DNA of 64,000 nucleotides. Source: Nocardia sp. NBC_00508. GTDB taxonomy: Bacteria > Actinomycetota > Actinomycetes > Mycobacteriales > Mycobacteriaceae. Each line of letters starts with the position of its first letter. Positions within the stretch are counted from its first letter, which is position 1. Location: NCBI RefSeq assembly GCF_036346875.1, contig NZ_CP107852.1:2418001-2482000 (forward strand), read 5' to 3'. This document shows, one piece after another, positions 1-8,237 of this stretch. Below the pieces are notes generated by a model that was given only the letters and a program-made list of their open reading frames with translations, did not search any database and was not told the DNA's origin. The position numbers and the translations under genes were made by a program.

Positions 1-867
1 GTGTACGACGTGGTGCTCGAGGCCGGCGAACCCTGGCTGGTGATGGAGCACCTACCCTCGCGCAACGTCGCGAAAGCGCTCGCGCTGGTCGACACGCTCC
101 CGCCGATCGAGGTCGCGCAGATCGGCGCACAGGTCGCCGACGCGCTCGCCGCCGCACACGCGGTAGGCATCGTGCACCGAGATATCAAGCCGGGCAACAT
201 CCTTGTCGCCGATCGCGGTCCCGGCGTCGGCATGGCCAAACTCAGCGACTTCGGCATCTCCCGCGGTGCGGGCGATCTGTCCGACGAACCGGACGGCGTG
301 ATCACCGGCACCCCGTCCTACCTGCCCCCCGAAGTGGCGCGCGGCGCACAGCCGACCAAGGCCAGTGACGTGTTCTCACTGGGCGCCACGCTCTACACCG
401 CGATCGAGGGCCAGCCGCCGTTCGGGTTCCACGAGGACAGCGACGTCATCGTGCAGCGCGCCGCCATGGCGCAGATCATCCCGCCGAGCCGCAGCGGCAT
501 GCTGACTCAGGCGCTACTGCACATGATGGAGCCCGCCCCGCAGCGTCGCCCGACCATGGCCGAGGCGCGGGACGAAATCCTCACGGCCGCTTTCGGTCCC
601 GGCACCGGGCCGTACATCATCGGCGCGCCCGTCCGCACCGAGGACGGAACCATCCCGCCCTGGGCGGCGCGCAATTCGGCATCAGGCATCCGCAGCCCGC
701 ACTCCACACCGCTTCCCCGCCCGCACCGCAACCACGCGGGGGCGACCGCCGTCACACAGACTCAGCGCGCCAGAACTCCCCAGCCCAGCAACGCCCCGCT
801 GGCCATTGCGGTGGGCCTGCTCATCGGCCTGATCATCATCATCGCGATCATCGTCGCCGTCCTCTGA
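1..867 (+). CDS. Membrane Ser/Thr protein kinase, 5' end missing
   Basis: This is the C-terminal part of a PknB-type (Hanks) kinase; the N-terminal lobe with its glycine loop and lysine lies before the window. Visible are the catalytic loop HRDIKPGNIL (about residue 60), the DFG motif and an APE-like PPEVA segment. A proline- and arginine-rich linker follows, then one membrane segment at the very C terminus (IAVGLLIGLIIIIAIIVAVL), with almost nothing predicted outside the cell. The in-frame GTG at base 1 is an accident of the window edge. A second kinase with a large sensor domain lies at 51945. Target unknown. Confidence 0.9.
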   Translation: MYDVVLEAGEPWLVMEHLPSRNVAKALALVDTLPPIEVAQIGAQVADALAAAHAVGIVHRDIKPGNILVADRGPGVGMAKLSDFGISRGAGDLSDEPDGVITGTPSYLPPEVARGAQPTKASDVFSLGATLYTAIEGQPPFGFHEDSDVIVQRAAMAQIIPPSRSGMLTQALLHMMEPAPQRRPTMAEARDEILTAAFGPGTGPYIIGAPVRTEDGTIPPWAARNSASGIRSPHSTPLPRPHRNHAGATAVTQTQRARTPQPSNAPLAIAVGLLIGLIIIIAIIVAVL

Positions 868-922
868 GGTCGCGAGGTAGCCGCATGACGGGCGCGGCGG
901 CACAACAGTATGCGAATGGGAG

Positions 923-1558
923 TCAGTCGATACGGCGGCGATGGGCCCAGCGGGTCAGGGCATTACGGTTGGATTGCTGGGTCTTCCGCAGCACGTTGGA
1001 GGCGTGGGTTTCCACGGTCTTGACGGAGATGAACAGGGATTCGGCGATCTCCCGGTAGGTGTAGCCGCGGGCGAGCAGGCGCAGGACCTCCAGCTCGCGC
1101 GGTGTCAGCGAGTCCAGTTCGGGATCCAGCGGCGGCTCGGGGACCGGGGACTTTCCGGTGAACGAGTCCAGGACGAAGCCGGCCAACCGCGGACTGAAGA
1201 CCGCGTCGCCGCCCGCCACCCGGCGAATGCCGTCGGCCAGTTCGGCTCCCGAAATCGTCTTGGTCACATACCCTCTGGCCCCGGCCCGGATCACCGCGAT
1301 CACGTCCTCGGCCGCATCGGACACACTCAGCGCCAGACACACCGGCCCCGACTCGATACCGGACAGCACCGCGACGCCGCCGCCCTCGGGCATGTGCACG
1401 TCGAGCAGGACGACATCCGGGCCCGCCGCATTGATCCCGGCGACCGCCTCGGCCACGCCACCCGCCTCGCCGACCACCTCCATATCGGTCTCCCGGCTCA
1501 ACTCCGCGCGCACGCCCGAGCGAAAAACCGCGTGATCATCGACGAGAAAGACCCGCAC
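923..1558 (-). CDS. LuxR/NarL-type response regulator, EsrR-like
   Basis: A 211-residue regulator with an N-terminal receiver domain (RVFLVDDHAVFRSGV, phosphoacceptor aspartate in VVLLDVHMP, conserved lysine in YVTKTI) and a C-terminal LuxR helix-turn-helix (LTPRELEVLRLLARGYTYREIA, shown here in two adjoining parts: LTPRELEVLRLL and ARGYTYREIA). It lies directly downstream of a PspC-domain histidine kinase and is its likely partner. I chose the GTG at 1558 because the receiver fold begins there. The frame stays open to 1672, but that stretch is repeat DNA (copy A, 1581-1663). Kinase, regulator, divergent PspC membrane protein and nearby guaA match the EsrISR envelope-stress system of Corynebacterium; that functional link is inferred from synteny. 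Confidence 0.9.
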   Translation of the reverse strand: MRVFLVDDHAVFRSGVRAELSRETDMEVVGEAGGVAEAVAGINAAGPDVVLLDVHMPEGGGVAVLSGIESGPVCLALSVSDAAEDVIAVIRAGARGYVTKTISGAELADGIRRVAGGDAVFSPRLAGFVLDSFTGKSPVPEPPLDPELDSLTPRELEVLRLLARGYTYREIAESLFISVKTVETHASNVLRKTQQSNRNALTRWAHRRRID

Positions 1559-1580
1559 TGCCCCGCCGTTGCGGGCCTTC

Positions 1581-1663
1581 GGGCCGGGCAGTTCGTGGGA
1601 CGAGGATTTGCGTTCAGGTCCTGCGTTGGATGCCACTCCCCCGCCTCTCCATGTCTTCAGTAC
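1581..1663 (-). repeat. Dispersed repeat, copy A (partial, segments permuted)
   Basis: Read on the minus strand, this shares GCAGGACCTGAACG and about 60 flanking bases with copies at 21491-21624 and 26573-26706. Here the GGAGAGGCGG segment lies before the core, whereas in the other copies it lies after. This could be the junction of two tandem units or a rearranged copy. Confidence 0.6.
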
Positions 1664-1693
1664 CACTGCCACCTTAGCTATCCGCCGGACTCG

Positions 1694-3073
1694 TCACCTT
1701 CCCGGCCGCAGCGGCTGTTCTGGTACCGGTTCGGACATCACCGTGGCGGATACCGGCGAATCCTGGGGTGTGGTGGTAGCGTCCGTTTCGCCATCCTGTC
1801 CGCCGGAATCGCTGCGCGGCATGATGATCCGCACCTCGGTACCGCGGCCGGGACCGGACAGGATCTCCACCTGACCGCCGCGGCGCTCGATCCGGCCGCG
1901 GATGGATTTGGCCAGGCCACGGCGATCCTCAGGTACGGACGCGAGGTCGAATCCGTCGCCGCGGTCGCGGACGAAGACGCTCACCTGGTGCGACTCGGTC
2001 TCGGCGAACAGGTCGATCTCCGGGACACCCGCGTGCTTCGCGGCGTTGACCAGCGCTTCCCGGCTCGCGCCGAGCAGCGCGGTGAAATGTTCCTTCGGCA
2101 AACCGGCCCCGGAGCCGTCGATGTCCATCGACACGTCCCCCACGGTCACCGGCGCTACCTTCACCCCGTGCTGGTCCTCCACCTCGCCCGCGATGGTGCG
2201 CAGGGCCGCGGCAAGACTGGACTGGGCCGGACCGGAATCCTCGAACAGCCATTTGCGCAGTTCCCGCTCCTGGCTGCGGGCCAGCCGCACCACCTCCTGC
2301 GGGTCGTCGGCCTGCCGCTGGATGAGGGCGAGCGTCTGGAGCACCGAATCGTGCAGGTGCGAGGCGATCTCCTCGCGTTCCTCGTTGCGGATGCGGGCGG
2401 AACGCTCGGCGTTCAACGTGCGCATCATGCGCAGCCACAGCGGAACCGTCAACAGCCCCGCGCCGATCAGCGTGACCGCCACCGCGAGCAACGCGGATCC
2501 GAGCGAACTCAGATCGATCCTGGCCAGCACCACCACACCGAGCCCGACCACGATCAGCGTGGCTCCGGCGACGATGCGCGACCAAGTCACCGCCGATGGC
2601 CGCGCGGGCAGCCCGAGCAACGAGCGCGGACCGTCGACGTCGTACTCCCGCCACACCAGCGCAGCGCCAACCGCCACCACGACGATGGGCGCGATCACCT
2701 TCGCCGCCGTACCGCTGAACACCCACGACACGGCGACCGCGAGCCCGAGCCCGAGCAGGGCGAGCCCGATCGCCTGCCGCCGCTCCGCACCGGAGGGCTT
2801 CGCCTGATCCGAGCCACCCGGCGTGAAGATCCACAGCAACCCGTACGCCGCGATACCGGCCCCCGCCAGGGCGGACAGCATCACAAAGGCCATCCGCACC
2901 TTGAACACGTCGATACCGAGGTGATCGGCCAGACCACCCGCCACCCCGCCGACGACCCGGCCCCCCGATCGGCGCACCATCCGCGCCTGCGGCGGCCCGG
3001 GCACCAACGCGGGCGCGGGCCCGCGAGCAGCGTCGAACCCCCGAGTGTCGAACGCGGGAACAGACGGGTACAT
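1694..3073 (-). CDS. PspC-domain sensor histidine kinase, EsrS-like
   Basis: An N-terminal PspC domain (GGVAGGLADHLGIDVFKVR) with its own membrane helix is followed by several further membrane segments. A cytoplasmic HisKA_3-type dimerisation region comes next (EEREEIASHLHDSVLQ, histidine followed by Asp), then an HATPase domain with the N box NAAKHAG and a glycine-rich G box (RDRGDGF, GPGRGTEVRI). It probably senses envelope stress and phosphorylates the regulator encoded 135 bases downstream. The start is uncertain: ATG at 3073 gives a short leader before PspC, ATG at 3136 gives 21 more residues, and the frame is open to 3298. Neither start has a clear Shine-Dalgarno. The gene is divergent from the PspC membrane protein at 3422. 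Confidence 0.88.
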   Translation of the reverse strand: MYPSVPAFDTRGFDAARGPAPALVPGPPQARMVRRSGGRVVGGVAGGLADHLGIDVFKVRMAFVMLSALAGAGIAAYGLLWIFTPGGSDQAKPSGAERRQAIGLALLGLGLAVAVSWVFSGTAAKVIAPIVVVAVGAALVWREYDVDGPRSLLGLPARPSAVTWSRIVAGATLIVVGLGVVVLARIDLSSLGSALLAVAVTLIGAGLLTVPLWLRMMRTLNAERSARIRNEEREEIASHLHDSVLQTLALIQRQADDPQEVVRLARSQERELRKWLFEDSGPAQSSLAAALRTIAGEVEDQHGVKVAPVTVGDVSMDIDGSGAGLPKEHFTALLGASREALVNAAKHAGVPEIDLFAETESHQVSVFVRDRGDGFDLASVPEDRRGLAKSIRGRIERRGGQVEILSGPGRGTEVRIIMPRSDSGGQDGETDATTTPQDSPVSATVMSEPVPEQPLRPGR

Positions 3074-3421
3074 GTCTTCGATACTGGCACGAGTACCGGA
3101 CGGCCAGCTATCGGGAATCACCCTGATCTCACCCATGGCACCGCGTCGAGCAGGACCGAAGCCTGGTCGTGCCGGGTCCACCGCCGTTCGATCGATGGAT
3201 TCCCCAGGGAGAATCGCCGAAGTGGCCGCCAGTAGAAGATGCCGGCGTGTTGCTCGAATCGACATGTGCGCCGATAGGCGGATCATAACGATCGACAATC
3301 TCGACAGTATGCAGAATGTTCCATGTAACCGAACAGTTGCTCAATCAGTTGATCAGTCCAAAGTGCGCCAGATATTTTTCAGGGTTCCCCCCGATGTGCC
3401 GACCCATGGGTCGGGCCCACC

Positions 3422-5080
3422 ATGGGAAACATGACGAAAACCAGCTTCGGCGATCAGCTCCAGCAGATGTGGCAGACGCGGCCTGTGCGGTTGCCGCGGC
3501 AGGGCCCGATCGCGGGCGTCGCGGCGGGGTTCGCGCGCCGCTACGACATCGACCCGGTGCTGGTTCGCGTCGCGTTCGTGGTCTCGACGATCTTCGGCGG
3601 CGCGGGCATCGTGCTCTACCTGCTGGCCTGGCTGCTGCTGAGCGCGTCGGGTGACCAGGCGTCGGCGGCCGAGTCGCTGGTCGGCAAAGGACACAGCTCG
3701 CAGTCGCAGACCAAGAGCATCGTGTTGATCGTTGCGCTGGCCATCGCGGTCAGCACCATGGGTCCGGTCGGCGTCGGTCTCGGCGGGTCCGGCCTGATCA
3801 GCCTCGGACTGATGCTGGCGGGCTGGTGGATGCTGCACCTGCGCACGCCCATGCCGCCGCCGGGCACCACCGAAGCTTTCGGCGGGTTCGCCCCGGACGG
3901 CGGGATCACCGCCACCGGCTATCCCGGCGCGGTCTTCCCGCAGGGAACGCCCCGCACCGTCGGAGACATGTACGTGCCGCCGAGCGCCATGTACACGCCA
4001 TACACCAAACTGCCGGATTCGTACGTGCCGGAGACGCAGGCGCGAGTCGCTGACGGCGATGCCGAGACGGTACTGCTGGACAAGGACGTGGCCGACCAGC
4101 AAGGCAGCGACGCCGCGGCCGTGGTGCTCGACAAACCCGCCGCGAATCCGACGTCCGATCAGGCCGGGAACACCGTATCGGCAACCGCGCAAACCGGACC
4201 GAACGCATCCACCGGTGACGAAACGGAGGCACCTCTCAGCGGCCGTGCCGACCTGGCCGCGTCCATCGGCGACCGGTCCGAATCGAGCACGTCCATCGAG
4301 AACACCGGACCGAGCGCGGGCGCCGATCGGAGTTCGTTCACGATCGATGCAGGTGGAGGCCCCAGCACGCCGCACGCCGCGGCCGCGCGCCCTGCGATCG
4401 CCCGCAGCGCCACTCCACCGTCCTGGGATCCGCTCGGCGCCGCCCCGCTCGCCTGGGACCTCCCGGAACCCGTACCCGCCCGTACCCTCGCGGCCCCACC
4501 ACCGAAGCGTCCTCGCTCGCGGCTGACCCCGGTGGTGATCGGCCTGGCCATCCTGGCGGCGGCCGGCGCGGGCGCGGCGGCGGCCTCAGGTGTGGAGTGG
4601 ATGACGCCGGGGCGGATCGGCGCGGTGGCACTGGCGGTGATCGGTCTCGGCCTGGTACTGGGCGCGTTCCTGCGCCGTGGCTACGGCCTGCTTGTACTCA
4701 CTGCACCGCTCGCCGGGTTCGTGCTGCTCGCCTCCGCCGTCGGCCCGATCGACTTCGACCGCGGCGCGATGGGCGACTTCACCTGGACGCCGACCTCCGT
4801 CGCCGAGCTGGAGCCGCAGTATCAGGTGAACATGGGCACCGGCACGCTGGACCTGCGTTCGCTGAAACTGACCGAGAACCGCACGGTGGACATCGACGCC
4901 CACATGGCCGAAGTCCGCGTGCTGCTGCCGACAGACATGACGGTCCGCACCGACTGCACGGCGTCCATGGCCGAGGCCATCTGCGACGACGGCATCAGCG
5001 GCCCGAACACTCCTGGCACACCGGTGCTCGAATTGAACGTCGACATCCGGCTCGGAAACGTGGAGGTGCGGCGTGGCTGA
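3422..5080 (+). CDS. PspC/LiaF-like membrane protein, EsrI-like
   Basis: A 552-residue membrane protein. Residues about 20-75 form a PspC domain (GPIAGVAAGFARRYDIDPV) with a membrane helix. Another hydrophobic pair follows, then a long Ala/Pro/Thr/Asp-rich linker (about 140-360), four further membrane segments, and a C-terminal beta domain like the LiaF/toastrack fold (YQVNMGTGTLDLRSL, VRVLLP). In EsrISR-type systems the divergent membrane protein inhibits the kinase; that role is inferred here. The start may be ATG 3422 or ATG 3431. Its end overlaps the next gene by 8 bases. Confidence 0.82.
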   Translation: MGNMTKTSFGDQLQQMWQTRPVRLPRQGPIAGVAAGFARRYDIDPVLVRVAFVVSTIFGGAGIVLYLLAWLLLSASGDQASAAESLVGKGHSSQSQTKSIVLIVALAIAVSTMGPVGVGLGGSGLISLGLMLAGWWMLHLRTPMPPPGTTEAFGGFAPDGGITATGYPGAVFPQGTPRTVGDMYVPPSAMYTPYTKLPDSYVPETQARVADGDAETVLLDKDVADQQGSDAAAVVLDKPAANPTSDQAGNTVSATAQTGPNASTGDETEAPLSGRADLAASIGDRSESSTSIENTGPSAGADRSSFTIDAGGGPSTPHAAAARPAIARSATPPSWDPLGAAPLAWDLPEPVPARTLAAPPPKRPRSRLTPVVIGLAILAAAGAGAAAASGVEWMTPGRIGAVALAVIGLGLVLGAFLRRGYGLLVLTAPLAGFVLLASAVGPIDFDRGAMGDFTWTPTSVAELEPQYQVNMGTGTLDLRSLKLTENRTVDIDAHMAEVRVLLPTDMTVRTDCTASMAEAICDDGISGPNTPGTPVLELNVDIRLGNVEVRRG

Positions 5081-5291
5081 CACCGAGAAGAACAACCCGA
5101 CCGAGTCCCGCCGCGGCCCCGCCGCCTCGCTGCTCATCGTCGGACTGCTGGCCCTTGCAGTGAGCGTGTGGGCTTTTGTCGGTCCCTCGTCCTTGGCCAC
5201 GGCCAGCATGCTCTCGATCGGTTGGAGCGTGGTGCTCGCGGCGATCGTCATCGGCATCGTGCTGGTGATCTCCCCGCGCAAACGTCCGTGA
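5073..5291 (+). CDS. Small two-helix membrane protein
   Basis: A 72-residue protein with a polar N terminus, two hydrophobic helices (SLLIVGLLALAVSVWAFV and MLSIGWSVVLAAIVIGIVLV) and a basic tail. GTG 5073 overlaps the end of the PspC/LiaF-like gene by 8 bases, so translational coupling is likely and it probably belongs to the same envelope-stress unit. I do not recognise a family. The unit ends at the hairpin at 5317-5342. Confidence 0.7.
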   Translation: MADTEKNNPTESRRGPAASLLIVGLLALAVSVWAFVGPSSLATASMLSIGWSVVLAAIVIGIVLVISPRKRP

Positions 5292-5316
5292 CCATCCGGC
5301 CGCTACCCGAAAACGA

Positions 5317-5342
5317 ATGGCCCGTCCACGAAGACGGGCCAT
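5317..5342. terminator. Perfect 10-bp hairpin terminator
   Basis: ATGGCCCGTC, a six-base loop, and GACGGGCCAT form a perfect stem 25 bases after the membrane-protein gene. It is flanked by A-rich and T-rich bases (cgaaaacga before, ttcg after). It probably ends the unit starting at 3422. Confidence 0.8.
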
Positions 5343-5521
5343 TTCGCTACTGGGACAGATCGCCGACGGCGGCCCTGCCGGTCATCTCGAGATCACCCGG
5401 CCCGGATTCGATCACAGGCCGCCGGATCACGGGATGCAGCACGAATCCTCCTGCCGCACCAGCGATGACGAGCGGCAGCCAGACCGTACTTCCCATTGCC
5501 GTTGTACGACAGGAGAATCCA

Positions 5522-5656
5522 ATGAAGCCCGATCAGACCGAGCCCGCCCGGCCCGCACCACCGAATCCCCGCACCAGACCTCACCTCTGCACCACCAACG
5601 GAGCGCTCCTGGGCTACCTGGTCCTGCACAGCGCCACTTGGCACCGGCCGCGCTGA
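5522..5656 (+). CDS. Possible 44-residue small protein
   Basis: ATG at 5522 has a good Shine-Dalgarno (CAGGAGAATCCA) and opens a 44-codon frame: a Pro-rich N terminus (MKPDQTEPARPAPPNP) and a short hydrophobic patch (ALLGYLVLHS). It lies alone in the 360-base gap between the terminator at 5342 and guaA. The evidence is only the ribosome site and the frame; it may be a chance frame or the remnant of a larger gene. Confidence 0.3.
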   Translation: MKPDQTEPARPAPPNPRTRPHLCTTNGALLGYLVLHSATWHRPR

Positions 5657-5705
5657 CCCGTTCACACACCCCATACCTGGCAGCCGAGAACCCGAAGACC
5701 GAGAA

Positions 5706-7280
5706 TTACTCCCACTCGATGGTGCCCGGCGGCTTGCTGGTCACGTCGAGGACCACGCGGTTGACTTCCGGCACCTCGTTGGTGATTCGGGTGGAGATGC
5801 GTTCGAGCACCTCGTAGGGCAAGCGGGTCCAGTCGGCGGTCATCGCGTCCTCGCTGGAAACCGGGCGCAGCACGATGGGGTGGCCGTAGGTGCGGCCGTC
5901 GCCCTGCACGCCGACGCTGCGGACCTCCGCCAGCAGCACGACGGGGCATTGCCAGATCTGGCGGTCCAGACCGGCCGCGGTCAGCTCCTCACGGGCGATG
6001 GCGTCGGCGCGGCGCAGCGTCTCCAGGCGATCCGCGGTGACCTCGCCGACAATCCGGATGGCGAGACCGGGCCCGGGGAACGGTTGGCGGGCAACGATTT
6101 CCTCCGGCAGCCCCAATTCGCGGCCCACCGCGCGGACCTCGTCCTTGAACAGCAACCGCAGCGGCTCGACGAGCTCGAACTCCAGGTCGTCGGGCAGCCC
6201 GCCGACATTGTGATGGCTCTTGATATTCGCGGTGCCGCTGCCACCGCCGGACTCCACGACGTCCGGATACAGCGTGCCCTGCACCAGGAACTCGACCTTC
6301 GGCGTCACGCCTTCCGCGTCGCCGTGCTCGAGGACCACCTCGCCCACCGCATCCTCGAAGGATCGGATGAACTCCCGCCCGATGATCTTGCGCTTCTCCT
6401 CGGGATCGGTGACGCCCTTCAGCTCGCCGAGGAACTTGTCCACCGCGTCGACGGTGACCAGCTTGGCGCCGGTGGCGGCGACGAAATCCTGCTGCACCTG
6501 CTCGCGCTCCCCCGCCCGAAGCAGGCCGTGGTCGACGAAGACACAGGTCAACCGGTCACCGATGGCGCGCTGCACCAACGCGGCGGCGACCGCGCTGTCC
6601 ACACCGCCGGACAGCCCGCAGATCGCGTGCCCGTCACCGACCTGCTCACGCACCGAGACGATCAGCGACTCGGCGATGTTCGCCGGAGTCCACGTGGACG
6701 GAATGCCCGCGAGCTCGTGCAGGAACCGGCTCAGCACCTGCTGACCGTGCGGCGAGTGCAGCACCTCGGGGTGGTACTGCACACCGGCCAGACGACGCGC
6801 GCGATGCTCGAACGCGGCGACCGGGGCGCCCGCGGTGGTGCCGGTGACCTCGAAGCCCTCCGGCGCGTCGGTGACCGCGTCGCCGTGGCTCATCCACACC
6901 GGCTGAATGGTGGGCAGGCCGCCGTGCAGCAAACCGCCATCGATATTGAGTTCGGTGCGGCCGTACTCCCGAGTGCCGGTGTGCGCGACCGTGCCGCCCA
7001 GCGCCTGCGCCATCGCTTGGAAGCCGTAGCAGATGCCGAAGACCGGCAGACCCAGCTCGAACAGCCGCGAATCCAGTTGCGGTGCGCCCTCGGTGTACAC
7101 GCTGGCCGGGCCGCCGGAGAGGATCACAGCGAGCGGTTGCTTGTCGGCGATCTCCTCCACGGTCGTGGTGTGCGGAACCACCTCGGAGAACACACTCGAT
7201 TCGCGAACCCGCCGTGCGATCAGCTGTGCGTACTGGGCTCCGAAGTCGACGACGAGGACCGGTCTCTGGATTTGTGCCAC
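5706..7280 (-). CDS. guaA: GMP synthase (glutamine-hydrolysing)
   Basis: Converts XMP to GMP with ATP and glutamine, the last step of guanine nucleotide synthesis. The N-terminal class I glutaminase domain has its nucleophile Cys84 in GICYGFQAM and the histidine in VQYHPEV. The ATP-pyrophosphatase domain has the P-loop LSGGVDSAV, and the C-terminal dimerisation domain ends in KPPGTIEWE. At 524 residues it is full length. GTG 7280 has no Shine-Dalgarno, but TAAACT lies six bases upstream, as expected for a leaderless actinobacterial transcript. It is divergent from the hydrolase gene at 7399 and near guaB3 and guaB2 of the same pathway. Confidence 0.98.
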   Translation of the reverse strand: MAQIQRPVLVVDFGAQYAQLIARRVRESSVFSEVVPHTTTVEEIADKQPLAVILSGGPASVYTEGAPQLDSRLFELGLPVFGICYGFQAMAQALGGTVAHTGTREYGRTELNIDGGLLHGGLPTIQPVWMSHGDAVTDAPEGFEVTGTTAGAPVAAFEHRARRLAGVQYHPEVLHSPHGQQVLSRFLHELAGIPSTWTPANIAESLIVSVREQVGDGHAICGLSGGVDSAVAAALVQRAIGDRLTCVFVDHGLLRAGEREQVQQDFVAATGAKLVTVDAVDKFLGELKGVTDPEEKRKIIGREFIRSFEDAVGEVVLEHGDAEGVTPKVEFLVQGTLYPDVVESGGGSGTANIKSHHNVGGLPDDLEFELVEPLRLLFKDEVRAVGRELGLPEEIVARQPFPGPGLAIRIVGEVTADRLETLRRADAIAREELTAAGLDRQIWQCPVVLLAEVRSVGVQGDGRTYGHPIVLRPVSSEDAMTADWTRLPYEVLERISTRITNEVPEVNRVVLDVTSKPPGTIEWE

Positions 7281-7286
7281 CCACCC

Positions 7287-7292
7287 AGTTTA
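7287..7292 (-). promoter_or_regulatory. Predicted -10 box of a leaderless guaA transcript
   Basis: TAAACT on the minus strand, then six bases, then the GTG start. This is the spacing of TANNNT boxes in leaderless mycobacterial genes. Prediction from sequence only. Confidence 0.5.
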
Positions 7293-7385
7293 GTGAGCGG
7301 CGAAACGAGCGAATCATCGGCACAGCGTCCTCGAGCACGAGCGAGTCGGCCGACCGAATCGTCCCGCTACCCCCGCCCCGCTGGT

Positions 7386-7391
7386 TATCCT
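7386..7391 (+). promoter_or_regulatory. Predicted -10 box of a leaderless hydrolase transcript
   Basis: TATCCT, seven bases, then GTG 7399, with no ribosome site between. It faces the guaA box across about 95 bases. Confidence 0.45.
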
Positions 7392-7398
7392 TCTGCTC

Positions 7399-8217
7399 GT
7401 GCCCTTCGCCCGCGCGATCGATGCCGACATCCACTACGAGGACAGCGGCGGGGACGGCCCGGTGGTACTGCTGGCGCACGAGTTCTTCATGGACCGCACC
7501 ATGTTCGCCTCCCAAATGGCCGCGCTCGCACCGGAATTCCGGATCGTCTCCTGGGACGCCCGCGGCCACGGCCGCACCAGGGACGAGGGCCTACCGTTCA
7601 CCTACTGGACCGCCGCGCGCGACGCACTGACCGTGCTCGATCATCTCGGCGCCGAACAGGCCGTGGTCGGCGGCACCGCGCAAGGCGGCTTCACGGCGTT
7701 GCGCACGGCGCTGATCGCGCCGGAGCGGGTCTCCGCGCTGATCCTGATCAGCACCGAAGCGCACGGCCCGACGCCCGAGCAATCCACCGCCACCCAGAAG
7801 TTCCTCGATCGGTGGTACGACGACGGCTCCCGCGAACGCGCCGCGCATCAACTGGCCACCTGGCTGATCGGCGACGACGAGTGGTACCGCACCATCTGGA
7901 CTCAGCGTTGGCTGGTGCGCGACGGGCGCGGCATCGAGGCCGCCGCGGGTTGCCTGCTCAGCCGCGATTCGGTGCTGGATCGGCTCCGCGAAATCGCCTG
8001 CCCCGCCTTGGTGATTCATCCCACCGACAGCGGCATGGACCGCGAGCGCGCCCAGCAGCTGGCCCGCGGGCTGTCCGGCGCCACCTTCGTCGAGATCGCG
8101 AACGCGCGACTGGCCGTGACGATGACCCATCCAGAGCCGGTGAACCACGTGATCCAGCAGTTCCTGCGCACCAGGACGAAACCGACCCGCAAAACGAAAC
8201 CGACCCGAGTGCGGTGA
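7399..8217 (+). CDS. Alpha/beta-hydrolase-fold protein lacking the catalytic triad
   Basis: The 272-residue sequence follows the alpha/beta hydrolase plan (VVLLAHEFFMD oxyanion strand, WDARGHGRT, PALVIHPTD acid-strand region). The nucleophile elbow reads GGTAQGG, placing Ala94 where serine is expected. The segment that normally carries the histidine (GxxHLxxxEHPE) reads NARLAVTMTHPE, with Arg in its place. It is probably not a normal esterase; it could be a pseudoenzyme or bind a ligand. It is divergent from guaA and convergent with guaB3. The C terminus repeats KPTR twice (14-base direct repeat near 8180). Confidence 0.85.
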   Translation: MPFARAIDADIHYEDSGGDGPVVLLAHEFFMDRTMFASQMAALAPEFRIVSWDARGHGRTRDEGLPFTYWTAARDALTVLDHLGAEQAVVGGTAQGGFTALRTALIAPERVSALILISTEAHGPTPEQSTATQKFLDRWYDDGSRERAAHQLATWLIGDDEWYRTIWTQRWLVRDGRGIEAAAGCLLSRDSVLDRLREIACPALVIHPTDSGMDRERAQQLARGLSGATFVEIANARLAVTMTHPEPVNHVIQQFLRTRTKPTRKTKPTRVR

Positions 8218-8237
8218 AGGGCCGAAACAAACACACC

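Noticed and set aside
1559..1672. N-terminal extension of the response regulator
   Set aside because: It is repeat copy A; the receiver domain begins at GTG 1558.
941..3235. Very long plus-strand open frame antisense to the kinase and regulator
   Set aside because: His- and Arg-rich, low-complexity product with no family; a product of high GC and lack of stop codons opposite real genes.
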